From Phycisphaerae bacterium (GTDB taxonomy: Bacteria; Planctomycetota; Phycisphaerae; JAJVII01), in the NCBI GenBank assembly GCA_022072085.1, contig JAJVII010000009.1, positions 17,636 through 81,635 on the forward strand: DNA of 64,000 bases, given 5' to 3'. A model generated the notes under the pieces. That model made no database searches and was not told the origin of the DNA. It worked only from the letters and a program-made list of their open reading frames with translations. Positions 34,396-43,310 of the stretch are shown in pieces. The number at the start of each line of letters is the position of its first letter. Position 1 is the first letter of the stretch. A program made the position numbers and the translations under genes.

Positions 34396-34424
34396 TACTC
34401 TACAGTGTGGAGATACTCCACAGT
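34396..34424. repeat. Tandem direct repeat with hairpin
   Basis: TACTCTACAGT (34396) and TACTCCACAGT (34414) repeat with an 18-bp period. The junction forms the hairpin TGTGGAG-ATA-CTCCACA (34406-34422). It lies just beyond the stop of the NtrC-type gene. The sequence could be an operator for a dimeric regulator or a weak terminator; there is no T-run. Confidence 0.5.
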
Positions 34425-34431
34425 TGGTCAA

Positions 34432-35784
34432 TTACTGTTCCGCATTCGGCCTCAGGCCGTAGTCGGCGATCTTCTTGATGAGTGTCTTCCGGTCAATACG
34501 GAGTATCTGGGCGGCCCGTGATCTGTTCCAATTGACGTGAATCAGGACGTTTCGGACATGCTCTGCCTCGACCTCCGCAAGGGGTCGATCCAAGGCCGTC
34601 GCCGGCGAGATGGCAAACCTCATCATGGATGGCAGGTCACGAGGCTCAATCATCTCTCCCTCCGTCATCACGGAGAGCCGGTGGATCAGATTCTCCAATT
34701 CGCGGACATTGCCGGGCCAGGTGTAGCTGCGGAAGGCCTTCAAAACATCGTTGGACAACCGGATTGCCGAACGGTCGCGTTCACCACGGAACTTGCCGGC
34801 GAAATGGTGCGCCAGCACCAGCACGTCGTCTCCTCGGTCCCGCAACGGCGGGATGGAGATCACGATGACGTTCAGTCGGTAGAACAAGTCCTGGCGGAAG
34901 ATGCCCTTCTCGACCAGCCGTGACAGATCCTTGTTTGTGGCCGCCAGCACACGGGTATTTATCTGGCGCGGTTCGTTCGAGCCGACCATGTAGACCTGCT
35001 GATCTTGGAGCACGCGGAGCAGCTTGACCTGCATGGCCAGGCTCATCTCGCCAATCTCGTCCAGGAACAGACTGCCACCGTCTGCGGCATGAAGGAATCC
35101 CGCCCGCGACTCGCCGGCCCCAGTGAATGCCCCCTTCACATGACCGAACAGCTCGCTCTCCAGTAGGCCCTCCGGAATGCTGCCGCAGTTGACCGGCACG
35201 AAAGCCGCAGCGGCCCGCTCGCTCAGATAATGGATCGCCCGAGCCACAAGTTCCTTGCCCGTACCGCTTTCCCCGGTTATCAGGACCGTCGCCGACGCTG
35301 GGGCCGCCTTCCGAATCGCGCGGTAGACCTCCCGCATCTGAGGACTCTGTCCGATCAGGCCCGGCATGCCCATCACGGGGTCGGTAGCCTGGGATGAGCG
35401 GCGCAGTTCCAACTTCGCAAGCGACCGCTCGACTGCGGAGGCCAGTTCTCGTTCGGTGAATGGTTTGGCCAGGTACTCCTCCGCCCCGGATTTGACCGCC
35501 TCGATTGCCCCTCCGAGCGAAGCGTATCCGGTGATGATCATGACCTCCGCATCCGGCAGGTTCTCCCGAACGTGGCGAACCAGATCCATCCCGTCGGGAC
35601 CGGGCAACTTCAGATCGGTGATCACCAGGTCGACCGGCGTGGCGGAGATGAGCTTGACCGCCTGTGGAACGGTGTTGGCAGTGAACACCCGGTAGCCGCG
35701 TCCGGAGAGGTGTCGCTGGACCACTTCGAGCGTGCCCAGGGAATCGTCAACGACAAGAACCCGGTATGGCCGCGTCGTCTGCAC
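34432..35784 (-). CDS. Sigma-54-dependent response regulator (NtrC type)
   Basis: 450 residues from the GTG at 35784; a GTG at 35832 is an alternative start inside the kinase gene. The receiver carries VVDDS and the acceptor Asp in DLVITDLKLPG. The AAA+ domain has Walker A GESGTGKE, GAFTGA (contact with sigma-54), DGGSLFLDEIGEM and RQDLFYRLNV. The C-terminal Fis-like HTH is ILIHVNWNRSRAAQILRIDR. It should activate a sigma-54 promoter when phosphorylated by the kinase encoded upstream. Its target genes are not evident. Confidence 0.94.
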   Translation of the reverse strand: MQTTRPYRVLVVDDSLGTLEVVQRHLSGRGYRVFTANTVPQAVKLISATPVDLVITDLKLPGPDGMDLVRHVRENLPDAEVMIITGYASLGGAIEAVKSGAEEYLAKPFTERELASAVERSLAKLELRRSSQATDPVMGMPGLIGQSPQMREVYRAIRKAAPASATVLITGESGTGKELVARAIHYLSERAAAAFVPVNCGSIPEGLLESELFGHVKGAFTGAGESRAGFLHAADGGSLFLDEIGEMSLAMQVKLLRVLQDQQVYMVGSNEPRQINTRVLAATNKDLSRLVEKGIFRQDLFYRLNVIVISIPPLRDRGDDVLVLAHHFAGKFRGERDRSAIRLSNDVLKAFRSYTWPGNVRELENLIHRLSVMTEGEMIEPRDLPSMMRFAISPATALDRPLAEVEAEHVRNVLIHVNWNRSRAAQILRIDRKTLIKKIADYGLRPNAEQ

Positions 35785-35792
35785 GACTGGTC

Positions 35793-36929
35793 TCAAACCT
35801 CCACAACTCGTGAAAGCCCTGTAGGCAGACACACGTCGAATCGCGTCCCCTTGCCCGGCTTACTCTCGGCGTGTACCGAGCCGCCATGGGCTTTCACAAT
35901 TTCTTGAACGATGGGCAGCCCGAGCCCCGTTCCCTTTCCCTCATCCTTCGTCGTGTAGAACGGCTCGAAGATACGCCCCAGCGTCTCCTGATCCATCCCG
36001 ATACCGGTGTCTTGAACGGTAAGAACCGCCTGGCCGGGCCTTTTTTCCGTGCGGATCAGCAACTTGCCCCCCTGGGGCATCGCCTGGATGGCGTTCACGA
36101 CCAGGTTGACCAGCACCTGGTTCAGCTGAAGCGGGTCGCCGTGAACCTCGGGGGGCTCTGAGGCCAGTTCAACGCTTAGTTCAATCCGGTTCTGGGCGCA
36201 TCGGGCCGTGAGCAACTGCAGGCCGTCGCGAACCACCTGGTTCAGGTTCATCCCCTTCCTCCCCGGCGGCAGCCGGCGTGCGAAGACCAGAAGATTCCGG
36301 ATGATCTCGCGGGCCTGAAGCGAGGCGTTCTCGATCTTCTTCAGGTCCGCTAGCGCCTGCGCCGGAAGGCCTTCGACTTTGGTCACTAGCTCGGCAAATC
36401 CGAGGACGTTGTTCAGCGGTTCGTTCAGCTCGTGAGCAACGCCGGCGGCCAGCACTCCGATCGTCGCCAGGCGATCCGCCTGCTGGAGCCGGGCGGATAG
36501 TTCCTGCCGGGCCTCTTCCGCCTCGCGCCGCTCGACGATCATGGCCACCTGCCTGGCCACGCCGTCAAGGAGCTGGCGTTCTTCCTTCAGGAATGGGCCC
36601 TCGTCTTCGGCCGGCTGCCTCTTGACGTACTCCACACACACCCGGCCCTGCTGATCGCGACCCACATGAATCTCGCTGGCCAGCATCTGGCCCTTGCCAC
36701 GAAACCCAGCTGTGTGCCATGCACGATCGCCCAATCGGATTTCCGCATGCGCGACCTCCGGGTGCTGACAGGCCGGCGGTAACAGCCCCACGATGCCCTG
36801 AAGCAAGCCATCCAGCGGGAGATCCTGATCGGCGGCCAGTTGGGCGATGGCGTAGAGGCAGGAAAGTTCCTTGACTCGCTCCTGAGCCACAGAAGCCATC
36901 GGCCGGACTGGCGTCTTGCGTATCTTCAT
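35793..36929 (-). CDS. GAF-domain sensor histidine kinase
   Basis: 378 residues. An N-terminal GAF-like domain (about 20-140: YAIAQLAADQDLPLDGLLQG, RVCVEYVKRQP) is followed by a DHp helix with the phospho-acceptor in GVLAAGVAHELNEPLNN and a HATPase with VNAIQAM, DTGIGMDQ and GTGLGLPIVQ. No membrane segment is seen, so cytoplasmic. The gene ends eight bases before the NtrC-type regulator start, so the pair is one operon, divergent from the antiporter at 37178. Confidence 0.93.
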   Translation of the reverse strand: MKIRKTPVRPMASVAQERVKELSCLYAIAQLAADQDLPLDGLLQGIVGLLPPACQHPEVAHAEIRLGDRAWHTAGFRGKGQMLASEIHVGRDQQGRVCVEYVKRQPAEDEGPFLKEERQLLDGVARQVAMIVERREAEEARQELSARLQQADRLATIGVLAAGVAHELNEPLNNVLGFAELVTKVEGLPAQALADLKKIENASLQAREIIRNLLVFARRLPPGRKGMNLNQVVRDGLQLLTARCAQNRIELSVELASEPPEVHGDPLQLNQVLVNLVVNAIQAMPQGGKLLIRTEKRPGQAVLTVQDTGIGMDQETLGRIFEPFYTTKDEGKGTGLGLPIVQEIVKAHGGSVHAESKPGKGTRFDVCLPTGLSRVVEV

Positions 36930-37177
36930 GATCGACCTATCAACAGCAGATCATACTCCTCCGCCGAGGCAAGCTCAAAACGATTCCGCTGTCGACAAGC
37001 CGCCCCGCGGAACCCGCGTATGCCAGCGCCGCCGATCCGGCCCAACGAACACGGGTCACCGGGTCACAGCGTAGGCTTCTTGACCAAAATCCGATGCCAC
37101 GTAGACTACTGCCGAGCGGTGTCGCCGTCGAGCGGGCCGAGGAGCTAGCCCGCTGATCCGACCGAGGGAGCAGCTTC

Positions 37178-38692
37178 ATGCTGGCAGCGTTACAGGTCCA
37201 ACACATCTTGCTCGGCACGGCCATCCTGCTACTCACCAGCGTCCTGGCCAGCCGGGCTTCCGAGCGACTGGGCGTTCCCGCGCTGTTGATGTTCCTGCTG
37301 ATCGGCATGCTGGCGGGCTCCGAAGGTTTCGGCGGCATCTACTTCGACGACGCCGGCACGGCACAACTCATGGGCACGTTCGCATTGGCGTTCATCCTGT
37401 TCGCGGGCGGCTTGGACACGAATTGGCAGAGCGTTCGACCCCTGCTTGCCGCGGGCATGCTTCTGGCGACAGCCGGAGTGCTCCTGACCGCCGTGTTCGT
37501 CGCCGTGTTCGCTATCGCGGTCCTCGGGTTTTCTTGGCCGGAGGGACTGCTCCTTGGGTCGATCATCTCATCGACCGATGCCGCCGCCGTCTTTGCCATT
37601 CTCAGGTCGCGGAGCGTGAGCCTGAAGGGTCGGCTGCGCCCGCTCCTGGAGCTTGAGTCCGGAAGCAATGATCCAATGGCGGTCTTTCTTACAGTCACGA
37701 TGGTGGCGATCATCAAAGGGCCCACAGGTTCGTGGTTCGCGGCCTTTCCGTCGTTCCTGATACAGATGGCCCTCGGTGGCGCTATGGGCCTATTGTTCGG
37801 CAAGGGTCTGACCTTCCTTGTGAACAGGGCCAAGCTAGAGTACGAGGGCCTCTACCCCGTCCTGACCCTGGCGACCGTGCTTCTGACTTTTGGGGCGACG
37901 GAGACCCTCGGCGGCAACGGCTTCCTGGCCGTCTACCTCGCCGGGATCATCTGCGGGAATGCCGATTTTCTCCATAAACGAAGCCTCAGCCGGTTCCACG
38001 ACGGTCTGGCCTGGCTGATGCAGATTGCCATGTTCCTGACTTTGGGTCTTTTGGTCTTCCCGTCTCGCCTGGTGCCCGTGATTGGCCCCGGCCTCCTGCT
38101 GTCGTCGTTCCTGATGCTGCTCGCCAGGCCCCTCAGCGTCATGCTCTGCCTGGCCGGAGCGCGGATGACGTTCGCGGAAAGGGTCTTGACGTCTTGGGTT
38201 GGGTTACGCGGGGCCGTACCCATTGTGCTTGCGACGTTTCCGCTCGTGGCTGGAGTTCCGCGAGCTGACACCATTTTCCACCTCGTCTTCTTCGTCGTCA
38301 TCACCTCCGTTTTGCTCCAAGGCAAGTCATTGCCCATCGTGGCCAGATGGCTGAAGCTGGACATGCCGCTGTCTCGCCGTGCCCGGCCCCCGCTGGAACT
38401 CGACCAGACTGATGGCGCCCTTAAGGCCGCCCTGACCGACGTCCTGGTGAGTCACGGCTCGGCAGCTGCCGGCAAGCGGCTCATCGACCTCGGTCTGCCT
38501 CGCGGGGTGCTGGTCGCGCTGGTGCATCGCAACGGCGATTACTTCATCCCGACCGGCAGCACCGTCCTCCTGGAGGACGATTCGATAATGGTTCTGGCCG
38601 AACCGGAAGCTCTGACGGAAGTACAGAGGCTTGCCGCAGGCCCCGCCGACCCTGGCACGGATCAGCTCAATGCCCCCACCATTTCGCCCTGA
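37178..38692 (+). CDS. CPA-type K+(Na+)/H+ antiporter (NhaP2-like)
   Basis: 504 residues; about 12 membrane segments (LLMFLLIGMLAGSEGFGG, TALAFILFAGGLD-like ALAFILFAGGLDTNW) with the ion-binding pair in ESGSNDPMAVFL. The cytoplasmic C-terminus from about residue 405 is TrkA-C-like (VALVHRNGDYFIPTGSTVL). The ATG has GGGAG upstream. The 3' end overlaps the convergent universal-stress/EIIA gene by 31 bp. It probably serves cation and pH homeostasis. Confidence 0.93.
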   Translation: MLAALQVQHILLGTAILLLTSVLASRASERLGVPALLMFLLIGMLAGSEGFGGIYFDDAGTAQLMGTFALAFILFAGGLDTNWQSVRPLLAAGMLLATAGVLLTAVFVAVFAIAVLGFSWPEGLLLGSIISSTDAAAVFAILRSRSVSLKGRLRPLLELESGSNDPMAVFLTVTMVAIIKGPTGSWFAAFPSFLIQMALGGAMGLLFGKGLTFLVNRAKLEYEGLYPVLTLATVLLTFGATETLGGNGFLAVYLAGIICGNADFLHKRSLSRFHDGLAWLMQIAMFLTLGLLVFPSRLVPVIGPGLLLSSFLMLLARPLSVMLCLAGARMTFAERVLTSWVGLRGAVPIVLATFPLVAGVPRADTIFHLVFFVVITSVLLQGKSLPIVARWLKLDMPLSRRARPPLELDQTDGALKAALTDVLVSHGSAAAGKRLIDLGLPRGVLVALVHRNGDYFIPTGSTVLLEDDSIMVLAEPEALTEVQRLAAGPADPGTDQLNAPTISP

Positions 38693-39852
38693 CCGCCGTC
38701 CGATGCGAGCATAACGGCAGCCGCCTCGCCTGCGGTTCGGCTGCGCAGGAGATCTGCTCGCTGACGGTCATCATCCAGCATTCTTGCCAGTTGCGAGAGG
38801 AACGGCAGATACCGGTCGTATCGCTCCTCGGGCGTCAAGAGCACAATGAGGAGACGCACCGGCCGGCCCTGCAGACGCACGGGGTTGCGAAGAATGCCCA
38901 TGCACCCGATGATCTGGCTGCACTCGGGCAGCCGCAGATGCACGATCGCCAAGTCGTGCGCGACAACGCATTTCCTCATGCGGCAGTGCTCGATCAGCTT
39001 CTCCAGGAATACCGACTTTCGGTGCCACGGGACCTGTCGCTCGTCAACCAGCGCGGACACCAGTTGCGAGATCGCGTCAGCAGCGTCTGCGACATCCATG
39101 TCAACGCGAATTGTCCTCTCCCAGAACACGCGGCCAATCGTAGGACCTGTCGTGTCGGGGATCAGGAGCATGATCATGGGACTCGTGATGCTGCCGTAGA
39201 TCTCCAAAGGGATCGAGTCGGTCGGATGGTGCCGCATCAGCAGATCATTCGACCCGCCGACGATGATCAAGTTGTCTTCCCTGGCTCGCGTCAAGAGCGA
39301 TCCAACGACATCCTCGCCCAGCCGCACCCGCACGGGCAGTCGGATACCCATCAGGTCCAGGATCGCTCGCGACGAGTCGCGCACATGGCGGAACTGATCG
39401 AGCGCGGCCTGGCGGTCCTGCAGCAGCCGTTCATCAACACGCACCACCCGTAGAGCCTCGGCCGGAACCTGACGACGTCGGGCCAGTTGAGCGGCGACGT
39501 CGAGACCGTCAAGCGCATGCGGCCCGCCGCCCCACGCGACCATGATGCGATTCACGGGCGTGTCCGGCCGCGTCGCGGGAGCAATGACGGCGACCGCATG
39601 TTCTTTGGCCAGACGAGCAACAGCCTGCATATCCGATACCCTCTCCGGCCAGCGAACGATGAGCAGTTCGTGCGCGCCCTTGGCCAGAAGAGTATCCAGT
39701 TCATCCCAGAACTGGGTGCCGCGATCAAGCACGACGGAATCGAGTTCGCAGCCTCGCGCTGCCGCCAGTTCGCTGGCGTAGGGTCGAACGGCTTGTTCCG
39801 TGTAGAAGTTGGCGGTAGCCAACAACGCCTGAGCTCGTCTAGCCCTCGTCAT
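38662..39852 (-). CDS. Universal-stress-protein / PTS EIIA (type 2) fusion
   Basis: 396 residues from the ATG at 39852, six bases after AGGAGG; an ATG two codons upstream is too close to it. The N-terminal ~230 residues are UspA-like (LIVRWPERVSDMQAVARLAKE, VRVRLGEDVVGSLLTRARED, NLIIVGGSNDLLM). The C-terminal ~150 residues are EIIA-fructose-like: QLVSALVDERQVPWHRKSVF and the candidate phospho-His in LAIVHLRLPE. A Usp-EIIA fusion suggests regulation by the phosphotransfer state, for instance of the convergent antiporter; this is inference. Confidence 0.85.
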   Translation of the reverse strand: MTRARRAQALLATANFYTEQAVRPYASELAAARGCELDSVVLDRGTQFWDELDTLLAKGAHELLIVRWPERVSDMQAVARLAKEHAVAVIAPATRPDTPVNRIMVAWGGGPHALDGLDVAAQLARRRQVPAEALRVVRVDERLLQDRQAALDQFRHVRDSSRAILDLMGIRLPVRVRLGEDVVGSLLTRAREDNLIIVGGSNDLLMRHHPTDSIPLEIYGSITSPMIMLLIPDTTGPTIGRVFWERTIRVDMDVADAADAISQLVSALVDERQVPWHRKSVFLEKLIEHCRMRKCVVAHDLAIVHLRLPECSQIIGCMGILRNPVRLQGRPVRLLIVLLTPEERYDRYLPFLSQLARMLDDDRQRADLLRSRTAGEAAAVMLASDGGQGEMVGALS

Positions 39853-39917
39853 GTGCATCCTCCTCTGCAAGCATGCGGTGTGCCAAGCCAGCTAAGCGCG
39901 CAGTCGCCATATTCTAG

Positions 39918-40802
39918 CTACTCCACGGGCCGCCGAGCCTCACATCTCTGCCGCCGTGTGATCCTCCAGTCTTGAGCGAGGATGGCCGGGTCGCGTCCGA
40001 CCTGTAGGACACCCGTGTGATCGCCAGCGCGCATGCTGTTTCGGATCCCGGCAATGCTCCGGGCCAACACTGCTTCCGTCAGCCGATCCGCACCGGCCAG
40101 GTTCAACCAGCCATCAAAGCGCATAGCACGAAGCTGTCGAAGCGTTCGGGACAGCAAATTCCCGCCTATGGTATCGGGGGCGCCCTCAGTCGCCGGGCAA
40201 GCGTTCAGAAGTACCTGTCCGACCACGTGCACGCCGACGACATCAATGATCCTGCACAGGTCCGCATCATCAGGCAGGAGCGTTGTGTTGATGACCGCCT
40301 TGGCCGGGCTCTCCGAGAACTCTCCGAGCATGAAGGCGACGAAGTCTGCGCCCGAGCCGCATTCCAGCCCGAGCGTGACCCCTAGAGCCTCGAACTCCGG
40401 GATGATCCGAAACAGCACGCCCATCGCCTGCAACAGGTCGGCGGAACGCTTGGATCGGATGTGCCCTGTTATCGGGACCCAGACGCACGGGATGTCGGCC
40501 TCCGCAGCCACCCACGCCGCCAGCCTGATGATGGCCTCACTGGATGCCGCAGGCCCATCGCCGCTCGCCTCGATCCGCCACACCAGGGCATCCCCGACTC
40601 GCAGGTTTGCCATCGACAGCCCGTGCTCATCTGCAGACGCGCGCAATCGGGCCGCATAGTCGCGGCGGCCGAGATCACGAAGATGCCGGGCTGTCCTGAT
40701 CGTAACGCCAAAGCCGTCAGCCCCAGCCCGTTTGGCCGCTGCCCAACGGTTGCCAAATCCCTTGTCAAATGATCCGTCGCACTGAATGGCGATCTTCACC
40801 AT
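39918..40802 (-). CDS. TIM-barrel isomerase-like protein
   Basis: 294 residues, starts MVKIAIQCDGSFDKGFGNRW. The AP-endonuclease-2-like barrel shows AGADGFGVTIRTARHLRDLG and VTLGLECGSGADFVAFMLGE. It lies 65 bp upstream of the Usp-EIIA gene. It is a more distant member of the set at 29927, 31699 and 32639. The substrate is unknown. Confidence 0.75.
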   Translation of the reverse strand: MVKIAIQCDGSFDKGFGNRWAAAKRAGADGFGVTIRTARHLRDLGRRDYAARLRASADEHGLSMANLRVGDALVWRIEASGDGPAASSEAIIRLAAWVAAEADIPCVWVPITGHIRSKRSADLLQAMGVLFRIIPEFEALGVTLGLECGSGADFVAFMLGEFSESPAKAVINTTLLPDDADLCRIIDVVGVHVVGQVLLNACPATEGAPDTIGGNLLSRTLRQLRAMRFDGWLNLAGADRLTEAVLARSIAGIRNSMRAGDHTGVLQVGRDPAILAQDWRITRRQRCEARRPVE

Positions 40803-41140
40803 GTCAGTATCCTCCGGAACGGGCGCGTTTGACGCCGATGCTGCCAGCACCTGCCAGGCAACGTGGCCCGCACGCGCTGAGTGATGCCAAGCTAGACGGC
40901 GGTCTTAGTGGCTGGTCGAATGAACGTGAAGGAAAGGTTCAGGCACCACTACTACCGCCGGGCCAGAAGCGAGGCATCGCTCCCGGGCAGCCCGTCACGC
41001 GGCTTGTAGTGGTTGCCGAGCATTGCAGTCTCCAACGTCGATTGCTTACCGAATTATCCTACAGAAGCCTTTGAAAGTCAATCGCTGGCTCGCCTGGCTC
41101 GCTTGCGGTAGCGTTGGCCTCGGGTGACTGAGGTCGGCCG
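40803..41140. other. Intergenic at the chromosome-prophage boundary
   Basis: 338 bp between the last chromosomal gene and the first phage gene. It probably holds the promoter of the isomerase/Usp run and the left phage boundary. I see no tRNA or clear direct repeat. The homology with the remnant at 21655 starts at GATAGATGAACAGCG (41146), i.e. at the 3' end of the phage gene. Confidence 0.4.
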
Positions 41141-42469
41141 CTACCGATAGATGAACAGCGCGTAGTCGTCGGCCGTCTCGTGTTGGCCGGAGGCGCCGGG
41201 CACGACGCCCCAGCCGAGGAACTTGCCGGTGTAGACGGCGTACCAGTCTTCGTTGCCGGTGTCGGGCGGCACGACTGGATCGGCCTCGCCGGAGCCGTAG
41301 CGGGTCACGCCAGAGACGCGGAGCGTGTCGTTAACGTAGCCCTCGAACGAATTGCCGCGAACCTCCAGGCAGAGGTTGAACCAGCCAGTCGGCCAGGGGA
41401 CGTTCGCCTGCTGGATCGTTTTGATCGGGCCGTCGTTGCACAACTCCAGGAAGCAGGTCGCGGTGGACGTGGCACTGTCGAGGTGCATGCGGAGCTGAAC
41501 GCCACGCGGGTAGTCGCCCGCCCCGATCTTGTTCACGCGGCAGTAGAGGTAGAAGTCGTCCACGCCATTCTTGCCGCCCTCGACATAGTAGTTGTTGAAG
41601 CACATCCGGTGGGTGTAGCTGCCATCCAGGGCCAACTCGGCGTCGTAACCGCACTTGTTGACGATGTACTCGCACCACCCGGCCAGGCGGACGGAGTTGT
41701 CCAGGACGGTCGCCGCGTTGGCGTTCCAGTTGAACCACCGCTTCTCCAGCGGGCCATCCTTCTGATTAAAGTCGTCGGTGAAGACCTCGGCCAGGGCCTG
41801 GGCGTCCTTCCATTCAAGCTGCTTGTTGCCGTTGCCGTCGTCGGTGCAGGTGAGCCGCTGGCCGAAGGCAGTCGGCGGGGCCAGCAGCGTCCACGCCGCC
41901 CCGTCCCAGCGCCAAAGCTGGTTCGCGAGCGTTCCCGGCGGCATGTCGCCGTCGATTCGGACGACAGCCCATTTCTCACCGAGGCCGGCCTCCTTCCACA
42001 GGATGGCGGCCGCGCCGCTCTCGCCACTGGCCAGGTGGGCGGTGTAGGCGGTCTTGCCCCGGGCGAAGCCGTGCGTCAGGTTGGTCACGTCGATCTTCGC
42101 GATACAAATGCCGACGACGACCGCCTGGCCGATGCCGCCCGCGGCGATCGGCTCCAGGCAGACCGCGAACTTGCTCGCGTGACCCGCGGCCGGCGTCACT
42201 CCCTTGAGCACCACGCGGTTCTTGAAGGCGTCAGCGTTGTCGGTCGGGGTAAACAGAGGGCCGTCGATGCCGAGCACACCGAACCGGGCGACATCGGACC
42301 CGCTGTTGTTCTTGACCGCGACGATACCCGTCTGCCGCGTGCTGGCTGGGCCTTCTGGCACAAGTTGGTCGTGCCGCTCGCCCTTGGCCTTCTCCGCCGC
42401 GTCCACGAACGCATTGTACGCCGCCGCAGGGATTCGCAGCGGGTCGCCGTCTTTGACTTTACGCAGCAT
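41141..42469 (-). CDS. Distal tail / receptor-binding-type protein
   Basis: 442 residues. The N-terminal half (MLRKVKDGDPLRIPAAAYNA) has small beta-rich repeats. From about residue 220 (EVFTDDFNQKDGPLEKRWF) a LamG/concanavalin-like domain follows, ending in FLGWGVVPGASGQHETADDY. Such C-terminal sandwiches bind host surface sugars. Its ATG overlaps the stop of the next gene upstream (42469). A frameshifted relative lies at 21655. It is the last late gene, as expected for a fibre or tip protein. Confidence 0.75.
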   Translation of the reverse strand: MLRKVKDGDPLRIPAAAYNAFVDAAEKAKGERHDQLVPEGPASTRQTGIVAVKNNSGSDVARFGVLGIDGPLFTPTDNADAFKNRVVLKGVTPAAGHASKFAVCLEPIAAGGIGQAVVVGICIAKIDVTNLTHGFARGKTAYTAHLASGESGAAAILWKEAGLGEKWAVVRIDGDMPPGTLANQLWRWDGAAWTLLAPPTAFGQRLTCTDDGNGNKQLEWKDAQALAEVFTDDFNQKDGPLEKRWFNWNANAATVLDNSVRLAGWCEYIVNKCGYDAELALDGSYTHRMCFNNYYVEGGKNGVDDFYLYCRVNKIGAGDYPRGVQLRMHLDSATSTATCFLELCNDGPIKTIQQANVPWPTGWFNLCLEVRGNSFEGYVNDTLRVSGVTRYGSGEADPVVPPDTGNEDWYAVYTGKFLGWGVVPGASGQHETADDYALFIYR

Positions 42470-43305
42470 CAGTCACTCAGCCCCAGATCGTCGAAGTCCC
42501 CGGACTCATAGACCCGCTCGACGTACGCCGCCAACGGGTGCTGGACCACATACTTCGCCGCGTCATCCTCGGTCTCGTCATACAGTACCCACAGGTACTC
42601 CCAGCCCTTCTTGCTGGCCACGGTGATGTCGCCGACGGTCAGGTCCGTCTTGTTCGGCAGGGCCGAGAACGAGTACTGGAACTGCACACCGCCGTCACCC
42701 CGCCGGCTGCCGAAGCGGGCGCCCTGGAACAGGCACTCGCCGGCGTTCACCGTGATCGACAGGCCGGTCAACGTGTCCTCGACGGAGAACTCGGCGTTAT
42801 TCACCCTGCCGCCGAGGGAGAAGATCGTGCCCAGGCTGGGCAGGCTACCGGGAGCCCACACCTTGGTGACGGTGAAGTTGAACACCGGTACCACCAAGTC
42901 CACGCCCTGCGGGCCGTCCTTGGTCATACCGATGCCGCCCTTGAAGTTCGGGGCGGTCTTGCCCTCCGGGGCGTACTTGTTGACCGTGGCCAGTGACTGC
43001 GTGACGTGTTGCGTGCCGCCGGTGGTGTCGCCCTCGATGGTGACGGTGCCGATTTCCAGGGGCGTCAACGCCGGGTAGCGGACCGTGCAGTTCCACACGC
43101 CCTGGTCGGTCGCGGCGTCGATGGTGCCCGGCTCCGGCTCGATAGTCGGGTGCAACTCCCGCGGCCGACCGGAGTAGACCAGCGGGGCCGTGGCGATCAA
43201 CATCGCGTAGGCGTTGCCATCGCTTGCCGTGCCGGTGACGCGGTATCGCAGCGTGGCCGTGCCATCGGACCACTGGCGGGAGTCTGTGGTTTCGGAGATC
43301 TGCAT
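42469..43305 (-). CDS. Phage tail structural protein, unknown
   Basis: 278 residues, beta-rich (GTATLRYRVTGTASDGNA, GGRVNNAEFSVEDTLTGLSI) with an acidic C-terminus (VYESGDFDDLGLSD). It follows the tape measure gene by 5 bp and precedes the fibre gene, the usual place of a distal tail or baseplate protein. No known domain is certain. Confidence 0.65.
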   Translation of the reverse strand: MQISETTDSRQWSDGTATLRYRVTGTASDGNAYAMLIATAPLVYSGRPRELHPTIEPEPGTIDAATDQGVWNCTVRYPALTPLEIGTVTIEGDTTGGTQHVTQSLATVNKYAPEGKTAPNFKGGIGMTKDGPQGVDLVVPVFNFTVTKVWAPGSLPSLGTIFSLGGRVNNAEFSVEDTLTGLSITVNAGECLFQGARFGSRRGDGGVQFQYSFSALPNKTDLTVGDITVASKKGWEYLWVLYDETEDDAAKYVVQHPLAAYVERVYESGDFDDLGLSD

Positions 43306-43310
43306 GGCGA

